32,914 nucleotides of DNA from Nitrospira sp. (lineage in GTDB: Bacteria > Nitrospirota > Nitrospiria > Nitrospirales > Nitrospiraceae), in contig VOPT01000062.1 in NCBI GenBank assembly GCA_009594865.1, positions 1-32,914 of the forward strand. The letters run 5' to 3'. How positions within the stretch are numbered: the stretch's first letter is position 1; each line of letters starts with the position of its first letter. This document shows positions 8,667 through 17,159 of the stretch, piece after piece. The notes beneath the pieces were generated by a model, which was not told where the DNA came from, made no database searches, and saw only the letters and a list, made by a program, of their open reading frames with translations. The position numbers and the translations under genes were made by a program.

Positions 8667-9335
8667 CTACAGTCGAACAAGTCCTTCAATGATGGCATGT
8701 TTTGCCAACGCGACAGTGGAGTGGAGATTCAGCTGGTCCATAATGCGGAACTTGTGGAACTCGACGGTCTTGACCGCGATGTTGAGCAACGTGGCGACCT
8801 CTTTCGTACCCCGTCCTTCCGCGATCAACTGCAAGACTTCGCGCTGACGAGGGGTCAAAGAAGACAACGTCGGACTTTTCATCTTATCCTGTGCCCCGCT
8901 CGCATCCTGCCTCACCACAGTTTTGGCAATGAGCGGCGTGAGGTACCATTGCCCCATCAAGACGGCATGAATGGCCTGCGTCAGTTCGGCTGGTTGTGAA
9001 CGTTTCAGGACATAGGCCGAGGCCCCGCCCTTGAACGCGCCAGCGACATGCCAGGAGCTTTCCTGAGCAGTCAAGAAGACGATTTTACTTCCAGGCACTG
9101 TTCTCGCGAGGGGACGGAGCGCATCCAAGCCATTGAGCAAGGGAAGGAGGACCTCCATGATAATGATGTCCGGTCGCAGATTGTCTGCCCAGGTAAGGAG
9201 TGCGCGTCCATCGGCAACAGTTCCCACGACATCGCACCCGGGCTCCAGCAAGGCGCGAGTTCCGGCCGCGACAAGGGCCATCTCATCCGCAATAAGTACT
9301 CGTGGCCTACGCTGCTGACGATGATCTTCCGGCAT
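8667..9335 (-). CDS. NarL/FixJ-type response regulator with Glu at the phospho-acceptor site (222 aa)
   Basis: N-terminal receiver domain (about 11-125): the acidic pair is in VLIADEMALV and the switch/Lys side in VFLTAQE...AYVLKR. At the position of the phosphorylated Asp the sequence is PDIIIMEVLLP, so residue 61 is Glu (codon GAG). The C-terminal LuxR HTH (about 155-218) is intact: LTPRQREVLQLIAEGRGTKEVA..L.I..KTVEFHK. It should bind DNA as a dimer. Asp-to-Glu can mimic phosphorylation, so it may be constitutively active or ligand-controlled. No sensor kinase lies nearby. ATG 9335 has only a weak GAGA site. Confidence 0.9.
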   Translation of the reverse strand: MPEDHRQQRRPRVLIADEMALVAAGTRALLEPGCDVVGTVADGRALLTWADNLRPDIIIMEVLLPLLNGLDALRPLARTVPGSKIVFLTAQESSWHVAGAFKGGASAYVLKRSQPAELTQAIHAVLMGQWYLTPLIAKTVVRQDASGAQDKMKSPTLSSLTPRQREVLQLIAEGRGTKEVATLLNIAVKTVEFHKFRIMDQLNLHSTVALAKHAIIEGLVRL

Positions 9336-9472
9336 GGGATTCTCTGTACCTCATTCGATCCCTAACGCTTTTCTCACCCAGGGCGCACTATAGCGCAGAT
9401 ACAACCTGACAGATGTCGCCGCTCTTCCTACGTACTCGTACAAATGATAAAAGGGCGGCAGATCCACAATCT

Positions 9473-9609
9473 CTACGAGGCCGACCAGCGTTGTGAGGCT
9501 TTCATCGCCGCCGTGACAGCTGTTTTCGCGCGCAGACGCTCATTGGCTGCCACGGTTCGCTCCAAGGCCTCCGACTGTGGTGTGCGTCGACGATCGCCAC
9601 CTCGCTGCG
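9473..9609 (-). pseudogene. 3' fragment of the small basic repeat-protein gene (second copy at 14953-15342)
   Basis: Bases 9480-9609 match 14960-15089 at 127 of 130 positions. The fragment encodes the last ~45 residues of the 14953-15342 protein (ending QRWSAS then TAG) and has no start of its own. Two of the three differences are synonymous; one changes Arg to Trp. The last codons and the stop are encoded differently from the intact copy (TAG instead of TGA) but give the same SAS end. It lies 13 bp after the tpsB stop, in the same frame. Confidence 0.85.
9480..9609. repeat. 130-bp direct repeat, left copy
   Basis: Left member of a direct repeat (right copy 14960-15089, 127/130 identical; differences at 9487, 9494, 9518) that brackets the two-partner secretion locus at a period of 5480 bp. 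Confidence 0.95.
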
Positions 9610-9622
9610 ACGTCCAGCGGGA

Positions 9623-11419
9623 TTACCAGAGATTGAGCACGAGCTGTACATGTATACCTTCGTCTTGCAGGCTGTTGTGAGGGTTAGATACATTGGCTGT
9701 CACAAGACGTCTCCCCCAATATACGCTGAGATTTGACAGTGAATTAAAGTTGAACCGAAGCCCGGCCCCGACACTGGCCAGGGTGTGCACATCTCCAACA
9801 TTTGTCTTGGTCGACCAGGAATGGCCGACATCTGCAAAGGGACAGAATTGAAGGTGCGGAAGGCCCGTGCTCGATCTCCAGAGGGGGAGCCGGACCTCGA
9901 ATTGATAGACGGCGCCATTGTCCCGTAGAAGCGTGTTCTCTCGATATCCTCGTACGCTATAACGCCCGCCAACCGACATTTGTTCCAACGGGAAGAGCCG
10001 ATCGTTGGCAAGCTGAACATTGACCAGGTTCAGCAGTTCAATGCCTGTAGACGCGAACTGCTTCAACCATTGGAGCTGTCCGAGCCAGGAGACAAATTGT
10101 CCGTCGGCAGAGTCCGGACCACTGTTTACGGTAGCGCCCAATACGCCGATTCCCGTCGAGAATCGGGACCGCACCGCAAAGACCGACTCTGCCGTGCGGT
10201 GCGTCCACTCCTGGATAAAACGTAGGGCGGCAATATTTCCAAACCCGTTCTTCATGCCAGCCACGGAATCAAAGGGGAGGCCAAGAAGGGTATTCGCATT
10301 CTGCTCGTACTCGCCGACGATGGAGAGTGCCATCTCATCGTTCAGCGTCCTGTACACCGGATGGCGTAGCGACAGGGTCCAGATTTGCGTTTCGCTCTTG
10401 ATGTCGAGGGACCTGAAAGGATCCGACGTCACCTGAAAATTGACGTATCGGTACGCGGCTGAAAATGTCGTATCGTATCTATTAAGAGGGATCTGATACA
10501 GCGCATCCACGCTAGGAAACACGCCAACCACAAATGGGGTGGCTTGAGCGGAGGCTCCGAAACCAAGGCTGAGCAAATCTCCGTTGCCAGTCAGGTTGCG
10601 ATGGATCACTGTTCCCCTGAGCTGATTTTCACCAACTCCTGGATTGATATAATTGTTGTATTCCACAAATGCCTTCACTGGTTTCGCTTCGACCATCGAG
10701 ACTTCAAGGATGGCCTCTCCGAGCTCGGCACCAGGCTTGAGCGACCCATGCAATTCTTGCAGCCGATCGTCCTGCAGGAGCAGCTGCAAGCGATCACGAA
10801 GGCGCGTGGAATTCAGAGGCGACGTCGCTCCTAATTCGATCCGGTGTCGAAGATAGGATGGGCGAAACCACTGGGCCCCGTCGATTCGGATCTCACTGAG
10901 CCGCCCTTCAATCACCTGCAGGGTCACGATTCCGTCGAGAAGGTCCTGATCCGGCAAGATAGCGCCTGAATTGGGATACCCTTTGGTGATGTAGACCATT
11001 GTCAGAAGGCTGCGCAGGTCCTCAAGGTCTTCCGAGGTAACGTCTCGATTCTCATAGGGCGCCGCAAGCTGACTCAGTTCCTCCTGCGAAAGCACCGTAC
11101 TACCGACGACCTGAATTTTACTGACGAAAATCCGTAAAACAGGCCCTCTCTCTTGCAACTCTTCGGGCGCGGGTTGAATGGGCGGCAGGACATCCGAAGG
11201 GGACTCCTTCGGTTCTAACGGTTGTTCCCGTTGCACCGGCGGTGGCAAGCCTGAGCGGCCGGATGGATCGATGGGTGGAGGGAGCCCAATTTGTCCAAAG
11301 CCCAGGTCTGCCGTCACGCCGATTAATAGCACCGCCACTCCGAAAATCAGGCTATAGGATGAGGGGCATCGAAATCGGAAATCCTTATGTTTTCTGAACT
11401 TGATCCTGCCTGTCATCAT
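9623..11419 (-). CDS. TpsB/ShlB-family two-partner secretion outer-membrane transporter (598 aa)
   Basis: Signal segment (about 20-45), then a Pro-rich linker (GLPPPIDPSGRSGLPPP), POTRA domains of the ShlB type (about 95-250; FVSKIQVVGSTVLSQEEL..., GRLSEIRIDGAQWF), and a 16-strand barrel with the conserved loop-6 motif GGRYSVRGYRE near residues 484-494. The protein ends in NLW, a usual outer-membrane C-terminus. TpsB proteins thread the partner TpsA exoprotein across the outer membrane. The frame is open to 11587, but ATG 11419 (or 11416) precedes the signal sequence; the ribosome site is poor (TGGGT). It lies downstream of tpsA on the same strand, 514 bp apart. Confidence 0.9.
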   Translation of the reverse strand: MMTGRIKFRKHKDFRFRCPSSYSLIFGVAVLLIGVTADLGFGQIGLPPPIDPSGRSGLPPPVQREQPLEPKESPSDVLPPIQPAPEELQERGPVLRIFVSKIQVVGSTVLSQEELSQLAAPYENRDVTSEDLEDLRSLLTMVYITKGYPNSGAILPDQDLLDGIVTLQVIEGRLSEIRIDGAQWFRPSYLRHRIELGATSPLNSTRLRDRLQLLLQDDRLQELHGSLKPGAELGEAILEVSMVEAKPVKAFVEYNNYINPGVGENQLRGTVIHRNLTGNGDLLSLGFGASAQATPFVVGVFPSVDALYQIPLNRYDTTFSAAYRYVNFQVTSDPFRSLDIKSETQIWTLSLRHPVYRTLNDEMALSIVGEYEQNANTLLGLPFDSVAGMKNGFGNIAALRFIQEWTHRTAESVFAVRSRFSTGIGVLGATVNSGPDSADGQFVSWLGQLQWLKQFASTGIELLNLVNVQLANDRLFPLEQMSVGGRYSVRGYRENTLLRDNGAVYQFEVRLPLWRSSTGLPHLQFCPFADVGHSWSTKTNVGDVHTLASVGAGLRFNFNSLSNLSVYWGRRLVTANVSNPHNSLQDEGIHVQLVLNLW

Positions 11420-11933
11420 GTATACCCAGCAACGCCACGTTCGACAGGCATAGGCCCACGGACTCCACCATGAAGTGACCAAGCGGAGCGGGTGGCTGCA
11501 GAGCAACCGCGTGCTTGATTTGGCGATGCGAGATGAAGAAATACGTCTCGAGCTGCTACCGTCATCGAAAGGGGTGGCGGCCCCCATCGAGCGGAAGGAC
11601 GTTTCTGAAGTAAGCCAACCGCCGGCGCGTCATAACCTTCTCGGGCCAGGGCCTCTTTCTGACCAGCGCGATCTCTAAGACACCTCAGGTTCGACGCAGG
11701 CGAACGACGGCAGATCAGGCCGCGAGAAACGACGGGCCATGCGCCATATGAACCGGTCCCCACCTACCATACGCCAGCAGCCCCCTCAGCAGTCTTTTTT
11801 ACAGAACAAAACCGAGACCTGCCGTGGCTGGCCCGCGTCCAACCACTCTGATAACCTGGGTCGTATCGAGGGTACGTCCTGTTTCGCCTGCTTCACCGAT
11901 TCACGCCGAACGTGAGACCCTGCACCTTCAACA
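11420..11933. other. 514-bp gap between tpsA and tpsB without a recognisable gene
   Basis: Frames on the minus strand (11416-11763 and the upstream extension of tpsB) have no ribosome site and unnatural composition. No terminator hairpin with a T-run was seen after tpsA on the minus strand. It may hold a separate tpsB promoter, or remains of a lost gene. Confidence 0.4.
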
Positions 11934-14450
11934 TTACGGCCACGGTTTGATGTCGACCGTCCCGTTCGTGCCACCGCCATGCGAAACCGCTTCCACGACG
12001 GTCTGTCCGCTTGGAAACAAATGATTCGTCTGGATCGTGACACTCCCACCAGTCCCGTTGCTTGCATTGCTTTTGACCTGGCTGTTCTCCAGCCGGACGG
12101 TGTCCGAAGCGAGTTGTATCTTTCCTCCAACCGAAGCCGCCGAACCGCCGACAGACGTATCGACAAGACTATTGGTGAGACGCACCCTCTCCGGCGCTGA
12201 AAGTCGAATGAACCCACCGTGCCCTGCCCCGGTCCGTGCCAGGAATGAACTATCCTCCCCCACGAAGGTCCGACCGGTCACAATAGTCAACACTCCGCCA
12301 GGGCCAACGCCGTTGTTATTCACCGTCAGGAGACTGCCGTTCAGAATCCGCGCGCTCCCATAAGCTGAAATAGTGACGATCCCGTATTCACCGCCTCTTG
12401 CTTCCGCATTCATCTCGCTGTGGTCGACGAGCACGTTACGACCTGCATACAGCCCGATGCTGCCTCCATAGCCGGCCCCCGTGTTTTCCGCGGTCAACTT
12501 GGTACTGAGAAGGCGGATGTCGTTTCCGGCCTGGATGTTGATACTCCCGGCGTGATGCCCAGGGCCACCTACGTCACCATCTGCTGTGACATCCAAGGAG
12601 CTCCCAATCAAAGAGGCTGTGTCCTCGGCATGAATGGCGATCGGGCCGCCAATGCCGCTTCCCGACGTCGAAATGGCGCGGCTGTTCTGGAGTTGCACAG
12701 ACGTCGATTCATATGCGATCCGTCCCCCGGTACCCTCACCTCCGGCACTTGCCATAACGAGGTTGTCATGGAGGCGAACTTGCTCCGCCGCCTCCAGCGT
12801 GATCGTCCCGCCATTCCCGGTTGCTCCCGATGCGCGCACGTCCATCAACGTCCCGTTTATCTGGATCTTCTCACCGGCCTGCACGACGATGTTTCCGCCA
12901 TTGCCCTCACCAGAAGCCGCCGTCATGCTGCCCAATTGAGTGACAATAGTCTTGCCGGCATCTATGACAATATTGCCGCCATTACCACCAGAATGGCTCG
13001 TGGCATCGGCCGTGAAGTCGGCATGTAGATGAGTATTGTCCAATCGCACGGTATTACCCGCGGCAATGGAAATGTTGCCTGCTGTCTCTCTACCGCCTCG
13101 TCCCAGGCTCGCATCTATAGTGCTGCTGTCTATTGTCACAGTATCCGTTGCGTTCAAGACTACTTTTCCCGGACGAAAATCGGCTGTGACATTCACCTGT
13201 GAGCCATTCTCAATGCGAAGCCGATCAGCCTGAACTGTCACGGTACCTTCCTGCCCGGATCCCCCCGGGCTACCTCGTACACCTGAGGCACTTATAGTGC
13301 TTGCATTGACAGTGATAGTAGGTGCGGACAATTCTACTGACCCGGGGCGCCCGAAGGGGCTAGCTCCATTTGATTCGACAGTACTATCCACAAGCCGGAT
13401 CGCTTGCCCGGCAACCAGTGACACCACTCCACCAGCGCCTTCAACCGATCCACTCGCAATGGTGCTGTCCTGTGCATAGACCTTGTCACTTACAGTAACG
13501 GTGATATTTCCTCCGTTACCACGAACAGACTCACCGATGGACCGAATGGAGGAGCTGTCCATGACCAACTGCCCCCCACGGATTATGATTCCGCCGCCCC
13601 CGATGGTGGCTTGGGGGTTCGATTCAATAACCGAATCTCTCAAAGTAATATGACCCTTTTCGGCTCGCTGCAGGCCGGCTGCTGAATTCGGTTGGACTTC
13701 TCCCCGTGCGCTGACACTGACCATCTGCACCTGCCCGCTCGGAGCCTTCAACGTGCTGCCTGATACCCTGATGTCTCCCCCTACGAGGGACAATGTTTTC
13801 CCGTAATCAGGTGGAACCCCAGGCCCGTAGGCCTGAGGCATCCTCGTTTCCAAAGTGGCTCCCTGTACAGTAATGGGCCTTGGATGCGGATTTAAAAATC
13901 CAAACGCAACGACCGGCGCTTGCGACAGGATCGCATCTTGGGGACCAGGTACCGCGTTGAAGCGCAAACCATCAGCCAGGCGCAAATGGTCAGCGGTTGA
14001 GACATAGACCGACCCGCTGACGTTCAGGCTTGCCGTCGCCCCAAAGACTACGCCCGCCGGATTGATGAGATAGAGATTTGCGTTCGAAAAACTTGCCGTA
14101 TTGATCTCGCCGAAGATGTTCGAGACATGGCCGCCCGTCACCCTACTCAAAATATTATTCGTGGCCAACCCCGAATCGTTGAGAAAGCGCGCGACATTGT
14201 TGGTGCCGACGCTGAAATCGCCAAAGCTATGGAAGAGATTGGTGCCGTTGCCTGGCCTAATTCCGCCAGTAATGTTGTAGTTCTGACGACCGGCCTGGTC
14301 GATGCCCCCCGCGACCACCTGCGTGTTCAACCCGGAAGAGGTAATTGACGTGGTTTGCCCCTGACTGATCGACGCACAGAGCAGCGCCACCATCCCGCAC
14401 ATGGCATTCGCCAGCCACATCGGGCTCACCAAATTTGTTTGCTTGTTCAT
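11934..14450 (-). CDS. TpsA-type filamentous haemagglutinin-like exoprotein (838 aa)
   Basis: Signal peptide (residues 1-32, cut near SQGQT), then the TPS secretion domain (about 33-290) with the diagnostic NATNNILSRV-like motif (ATNNILSRVTGG), IFGEI, and NLYLINPAGVVFG. The rest is a right-handed beta-helix of ~20-residue turns, recognisable by repeated GG.I...AG..VRL..S forms (IRLVDSTV, VRLDNTHL, IRLLSTKL, VRLTNSLVD, VRLENSQV). It ends soon after the helix (VDIKPWP), with no toxin or anchor domain, so it is short for the family. Starts at ATG 14450 with GGAGG six bases upstream. Partner of the downstream tpsB; the product is probably surface-exposed or released and adhesive. Confidence 0.9.
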   Translation of the reverse strand: MNKQTNLVSPMWLANAMCGMVALLCASISQGQTTSITSSGLNTQVVAGGIDQAGRQNYNITGGIRPGNGTNLFHSFGDFSVGTNNVARFLNDSGLATNNILSRVTGGHVSNIFGEINTASFSNANLYLINPAGVVFGATASLNVSGSVYVSTADHLRLADGLRFNAVPGPQDAILSQAPVVAFGFLNPHPRPITVQGATLETRMPQAYGPGVPPDYGKTLSLVGGDIRVSGSTLKAPSGQVQMVSVSARGEVQPNSAAGLQRAEKGHITLRDSVIESNPQATIGGGGIIIRGGQLVMDSSSIRSIGESVRGNGGNITVTVSDKVYAQDSTIASGSVEGAGGVVSLVAGQAIRLVDSTVESNGASPFGRPGSVELSAPTITVNASTISASGVRGSPGGSGQEGTVTVQADRLRIENGSQVNVTADFRPGKVVLNATDTVTIDSSTIDASLGRGGRETAGNISIAAGNTVRLDNTHLHADFTADATSHSGGNGGNIVIDAGKTIVTQLGSMTAASGEGNGGNIVVQAGEKIQINGTLMDVRASGATGNGGTITLEAAEQVRLHDNLVMASAGGEGTGGRIAYESTSVQLQNSRAISTSGSGIGGPIAIHAEDTASLIGSSLDVTADGDVGGPGHHAGSINIQAGNDIRLLSTKLTAENTGAGYGGSIGLYAGRNVLVDHSEMNAEARGGEYGIVTISAYGSARILNGSLLTVNNNGVGPGGVLTIVTGRTFVGEDSSFLARTGAGHGGFIRLSAPERVRLTNSLVDTSVGGSAASVGGKIQLASDTVRLENSQVKSNASNGTGGSVTIQTNHLFPSGQTVVEAVSHGGGTNGTVDIKPWP

Positions 14451-14462
14451 AGAAACCTCCTG

Positions 14463-14516
14463 CAGGCCCGGAAGGTGAGCGTGCTGAGCACAACCACCTG
14501 CAGCACGTCGGGCCTG
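14463..14516 (-). promoter_or_regulatory. Nested hairpin in the tpsA leader next to its ribosome site
   Basis: caggcccg (14463-14470) pairs with cgggcctg (14509-14516), and inside it cgtgctg (14480-14486) pairs with cagcacg (14501-14507). On the minus-strand transcript this stem ends right before the GGAGG of tpsA, so it could modulate ribosome access. There is no T-run, so it is not a simple terminator. Confidence 0.5.
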
Positions 14517-14952
14517 TCATATGTCGTCAGCTACCCTTGCTCAGAAGCAATTTCACTGCCGGACGACAACTTAAACTCAACAGTTGCCGTAGCCATTGTT
14601 AGGGCGGTTCGAACAAGGGTTTGAGTCAGGAGGGGATGGACACAGTGATGTTTAAGCGGGGCAACTGTCCACAACACGAGTGCAAATGTTGGGGAAATTG
14701 GGGACATGCGATACGCAATCGACTCGGTCAGCACTCCGCCATTGCACAGCGGCCTTACTCTGAGAAGATGTTCGCATAAAGGCATCGTCTCTTGAGCAGA
14801 CCGGGCGAATGGCTTTCGCTTGCCCCCTGTCTTTCGACGCACCGTCGCGATATGACATCAGGCTCGCCCGCCTCTGCCGATCACCACCGGAATAGACAGA
14901 AAGAACGTTGCCGCGACGCTACGCGCCACAGGGATGCGGTTTCTCCGAACCC
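14517..14952. other. Upstream region of tpsA, no gene seen
   Basis: Only short overlapping frames without ribosome sites. It should contain the tpsA promoter; I could not pick a convincing -35/-10 pair. The downstream end of the small basic repeat-protein gene also falls here. Confidence 0.4.
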
Positions 14953-15342
14953 TCAGGAAGCCGACCGGCGTTGCGAGGCTTTCATCGCCGCCGTGACGGC
15001 TGTTTTCGCGCGCAGACGCTCATTGGCTGCCACGGTTCGCTCCAAGGCCTCCGACTGTGGTGTGCGTCGACGATCGCCACCTCGCTGCGCTTCTTCCATG
15101 GCTGCTGTGATCGCTGTTTTTTTGCGGTTCAGCTTCGCCGCCTCGACGGTGCGCACCAACGCGGCGGAAATCTTCGGCGTGCTTTCCATCGCGCCTTTCC
15201 GCTGGGAGATCTCCATCGCGGCGGTGACCTCGTCGTTCTGCTGTCGCCGTTTGGCCGCCAGGGCTTTGCGCGCCAATGGGCTGGATGACGTGGTCGGCTT
15301 CTTTATCTTGCTGGTCTTCGAGAGGCCTTTTGGTGCCTTCAT
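14953..15342 (-). CDS. Small basic Ala/Lys/Arg-rich protein with three internal repeats (129 aa)
   Basis: Basic N-terminus (KAPKGLSKTSKIKKPTTSSS), followed by three imperfect repeats centred on NDEVTAAMEISQRKG, KTAITAAMEEAQRGG and KTAVTAAMKASQRRS. These are separated by spacers containing ESTPKISAALVRTVEAA and PQSEALERTVAAN. It looks helical and could be nucleic-acid- or polyanion-binding, but I do not recognise a family. ATG 15342 has GAGGAGG five bases upstream; the longer frame to 15417 is unnecessary. Its 3' third is repeated as a fragment on the far side of the tps locus. Confidence 0.7.
   Translation of the reverse strand: MKAPKGLSKTSKIKKPTTSSSPLARKALAAKRRQQNDEVTAAMEISQRKGAMESTPKISAALVRTVEAAKLNRKKTAITAAMEEAQRGGDRRRTPQSEALERTVAANERLRAKTAVTAAMKASQRRSAS
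14960..15089. repeat. 130-bp direct repeat, right copy
   Basis: Right member of the repeat; it lies inside the 3' part of the intact small basic repeat-protein gene. See 9480-9609 for the left copy. Confidence 0.95.
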
Positions 15343-15448
15343 GTCGTCCTCCTCATCGTGGCTTGGTTTTTGTCTTGCAGCGTCGCAGCCGCCCCAACAC
15401 ATCCGACAGTATACCAAGGCATTCCGGCGGAGGATGAACGCTCACACC

Positions 15449-15556
15449 TCACAGATCGGCGGCATTGTGTTCCCGTGGTTGTCGCCGCGCTCGTGACGGG
15501 TGCCACCGGCCTGGATTCTTCACAGATCGGTGGCATTGTGTTCCCGTGGTTGTCGC
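15449..15556. repeat. Two 37-bp direct repeats upstream of the cytochrome c gene
   Basis: 15449-15485 and 15520-15556 are identical but for one base (15460 c, 15531 t); period 71 bp. The unit begins tcacagatcgg and ends tggttgtcgc. They lie in the 259-bp gap between the small repeat-protein gene and the cytochrome gene, ending 46 bp before the latter's start. This is a position suitable for a duplicated regulator site or the trace of a local duplication. Confidence 0.85.
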
Positions 15557-15601
15557 GGCATACTGGATCTACTGTTTATTCCTCCCGGAGGACACCACGC
15601 G

Positions 15602-16039
15602 ATGCTGACACGACGCTGTTGCTCTGGATTGATCCTGGCCCTTCTCTTGTCCATCTCGCCCAGCCTGACTCTGGCCGACCCGGGCGGCACGGACACTGCC
15701 CTGAAAGGTGACGCCATGCGAGGCCAGGGCCTCTTTAACGGCAAGGGCATTTGCCACTACTGCCACGGCGTCGACGGAGTGATCGACAAGAAACCTTCAC
15801 TCAAGCCGGAGACGGTGGCCGCGATTGGGAAACACGCCGCTTCCGCACCGGATCTGCGCAATCGCGCCGTACAAACGCTCAAAGACAACAAGGCGCGCTT
15901 TCGCGCGATTCGAGAGGGGCATCCGGGAAGCGGCATGTTTCCCGATTCGACACTGAGTGACCAAGACATCATCGACATTCTGGCCTATCTGGCCGCCCTC
16001 AGGCAAAGCGCCTCGGCTCCCAGCAAGAGTCCGTACTAA
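15602..16039 (+). CDS. Periplasmic class I cytochrome c (145 aa)
   Basis: Signal peptide (1-25, cut near LTLA-DP), haem motif CHYCH (Cys51, Cys54, His55), and a C-terminal axial Met in GSGMFPD (Met112), followed by the helix LSDQDIIDILAYLAAL typical of cbb3-type/class I monohaem cytochromes. It is a soluble periplasmic electron carrier, partner unknown. ATG at 15602 follows GGAGG ten bases upstream. Monocistronic and convergent with the CapA-like gene. Confidence 0.9.
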   Translation: MLTRRCCSGLILALLLSISPSLTLADPGGTDTALKGDAMRGQGLFNGKGICHYCHGVDGVIDKKPSLKPETVAAIGKHAASAPDLRNRAVQTLKDNKARFRAIREGHPGSGMFPDSTLSDQDIIDILAYLAALRQSASAPSKSPY

Positions 16040-16119
16040 CCCTTCTCACTTCCTCCGCTTCGGCAAGCCTGCCGCGCTGACCACCCCAGCATCAACCAGC
16101 CTCCAGTCGCCGCTCTTCA

Positions 16120-17109
16120 TCATCCGATCGTCACCGTGCCGATCCCTTCCCGAAACAGCACGGAGGTCCCGAATGTCGCGCACTTGGCCTGCATCGTTCT
16201 CGCAAGGAACATCCACTCCTGTTCATCGGCACGCCTGACGCGACACTCCTCAATCCGGATCGGGTGGAGAAGAATCTTCTTGATTCGATTCCGCTCGACC
16301 TCCACGAGATAAAGGAAGGAGAGATCGTTCCGCTCCGCACTATCCACCATGTAGTCATCTACGAAGTCGCCAGTCGAATAGAGAATCGCTTTGCCCTGGT
16401 ACGATTCGATTCCTTGCGGGGTGTGATTGGAATGCCCCCAATAGAGATCCGCCCCCAAGTCGAGCAGATCCCGAGCCAGCACCCGCATTGCGCGTGACGG
16501 CGCCCCCCAGTTGGCCCCCACATGCGCGCTGACAATCACCACATCCGCCTGCCTCCGCGCCAAGGACAACACCTGAGCGATACGCTGTCGATAGGACGCC
16601 ACCATCCCGCGAACGTTGTACGCAACATAATTGACGCCCGGCTGGTGGGTCGTCGCTTCCCACTCCGGCTCATTGTCCGTCAGCGCCACGAGGGCGACCG
16701 AGCCTCCCGGGAGTGTGAAGAAGGCTGGAGCTTTCGCCTCATCCATGGTCGCACCGGCTCCGACCCGTTTCAGGCCGGCCCCGTCGAGCCGCGCGAGGCA
16801 ATCCTGGAGCGCGCTCTGGCCATAATCCAGCACATGGTTATTCGCGAGCGTTACCCCATTGATCCCGCCTGCCCGCAGAACGTCCAGCGCACGGGGACCG
16901 GCGCGAAAGTGAAAGGCTTTTGTCGTCGGATGCCACGGGGCGCCCCGATTACTGATCACACATTCTAAATTGATCAATCGGCAGTCGGCGCGCCGCATCA
17001 CGGGAAGCAGATCGCCCCACAGGGCCTCTGGATGTACCGCAGGGTTTTCGATCACAGACTCGTTCACCATGCGGCCGAGCATCACGTCGCCGGCCAATGC
17101 AATGTGCAT
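16120..17109 (-). CDS. CapA-family metallophosphoesterase-like protein (329 aa)
   Basis: All CapA/PgsA block motifs are present: AGDVMLGR at the start, LINLECVIS, TLANNHVLDYG, VIVSAHVGANW, YWGHSNHTPQGIE and LYSTGDFVDDY. These carry the Asp/Asn/His metal ligands of the calcineurin-like fold. The family is named after capsule poly-gamma-glutamate synthesis, but many members act elsewhere and no pgsB/C genes are nearby. There is no signal peptide, so this one is probably cytosolic. The ribosome site is weak. It is followed only by the convergent cytochrome gene, and lies downstream of the PEBP and diaminopimelate dehydrogenase genes on the same strand. Confidence 0.85.
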   Translation of the reverse strand: MHIALAGDVMLGRMVNESVIENPAVHPEALWGDLLPVMRRADCRLINLECVISNRGAPWHPTTKAFHFRAGPRALDVLRAGGINGVTLANNHVLDYGQSALQDCLARLDGAGLKRVGAGATMDEAKAPAFFTLPGGSVALVALTDNEPEWEATTHQPGVNYVAYNVRGMVASYRQRIAQVLSLARRQADVVIVSAHVGANWGAPSRAMRVLARDLLDLGADLYWGHSNHTPQGIESYQGKAILYSTGDFVDDYMVDSAERNDLSFLYLVEVERNRIKKILLHPIRIEECRVRRADEQEWMFLARTMQAKCATFGTSVLFREGIGTVTIG

Positions 17110-17159
17110 CGCGCTTCTGGGTCGATCCTTCGCACCCCCCGAATCACATACGCCCTGGC

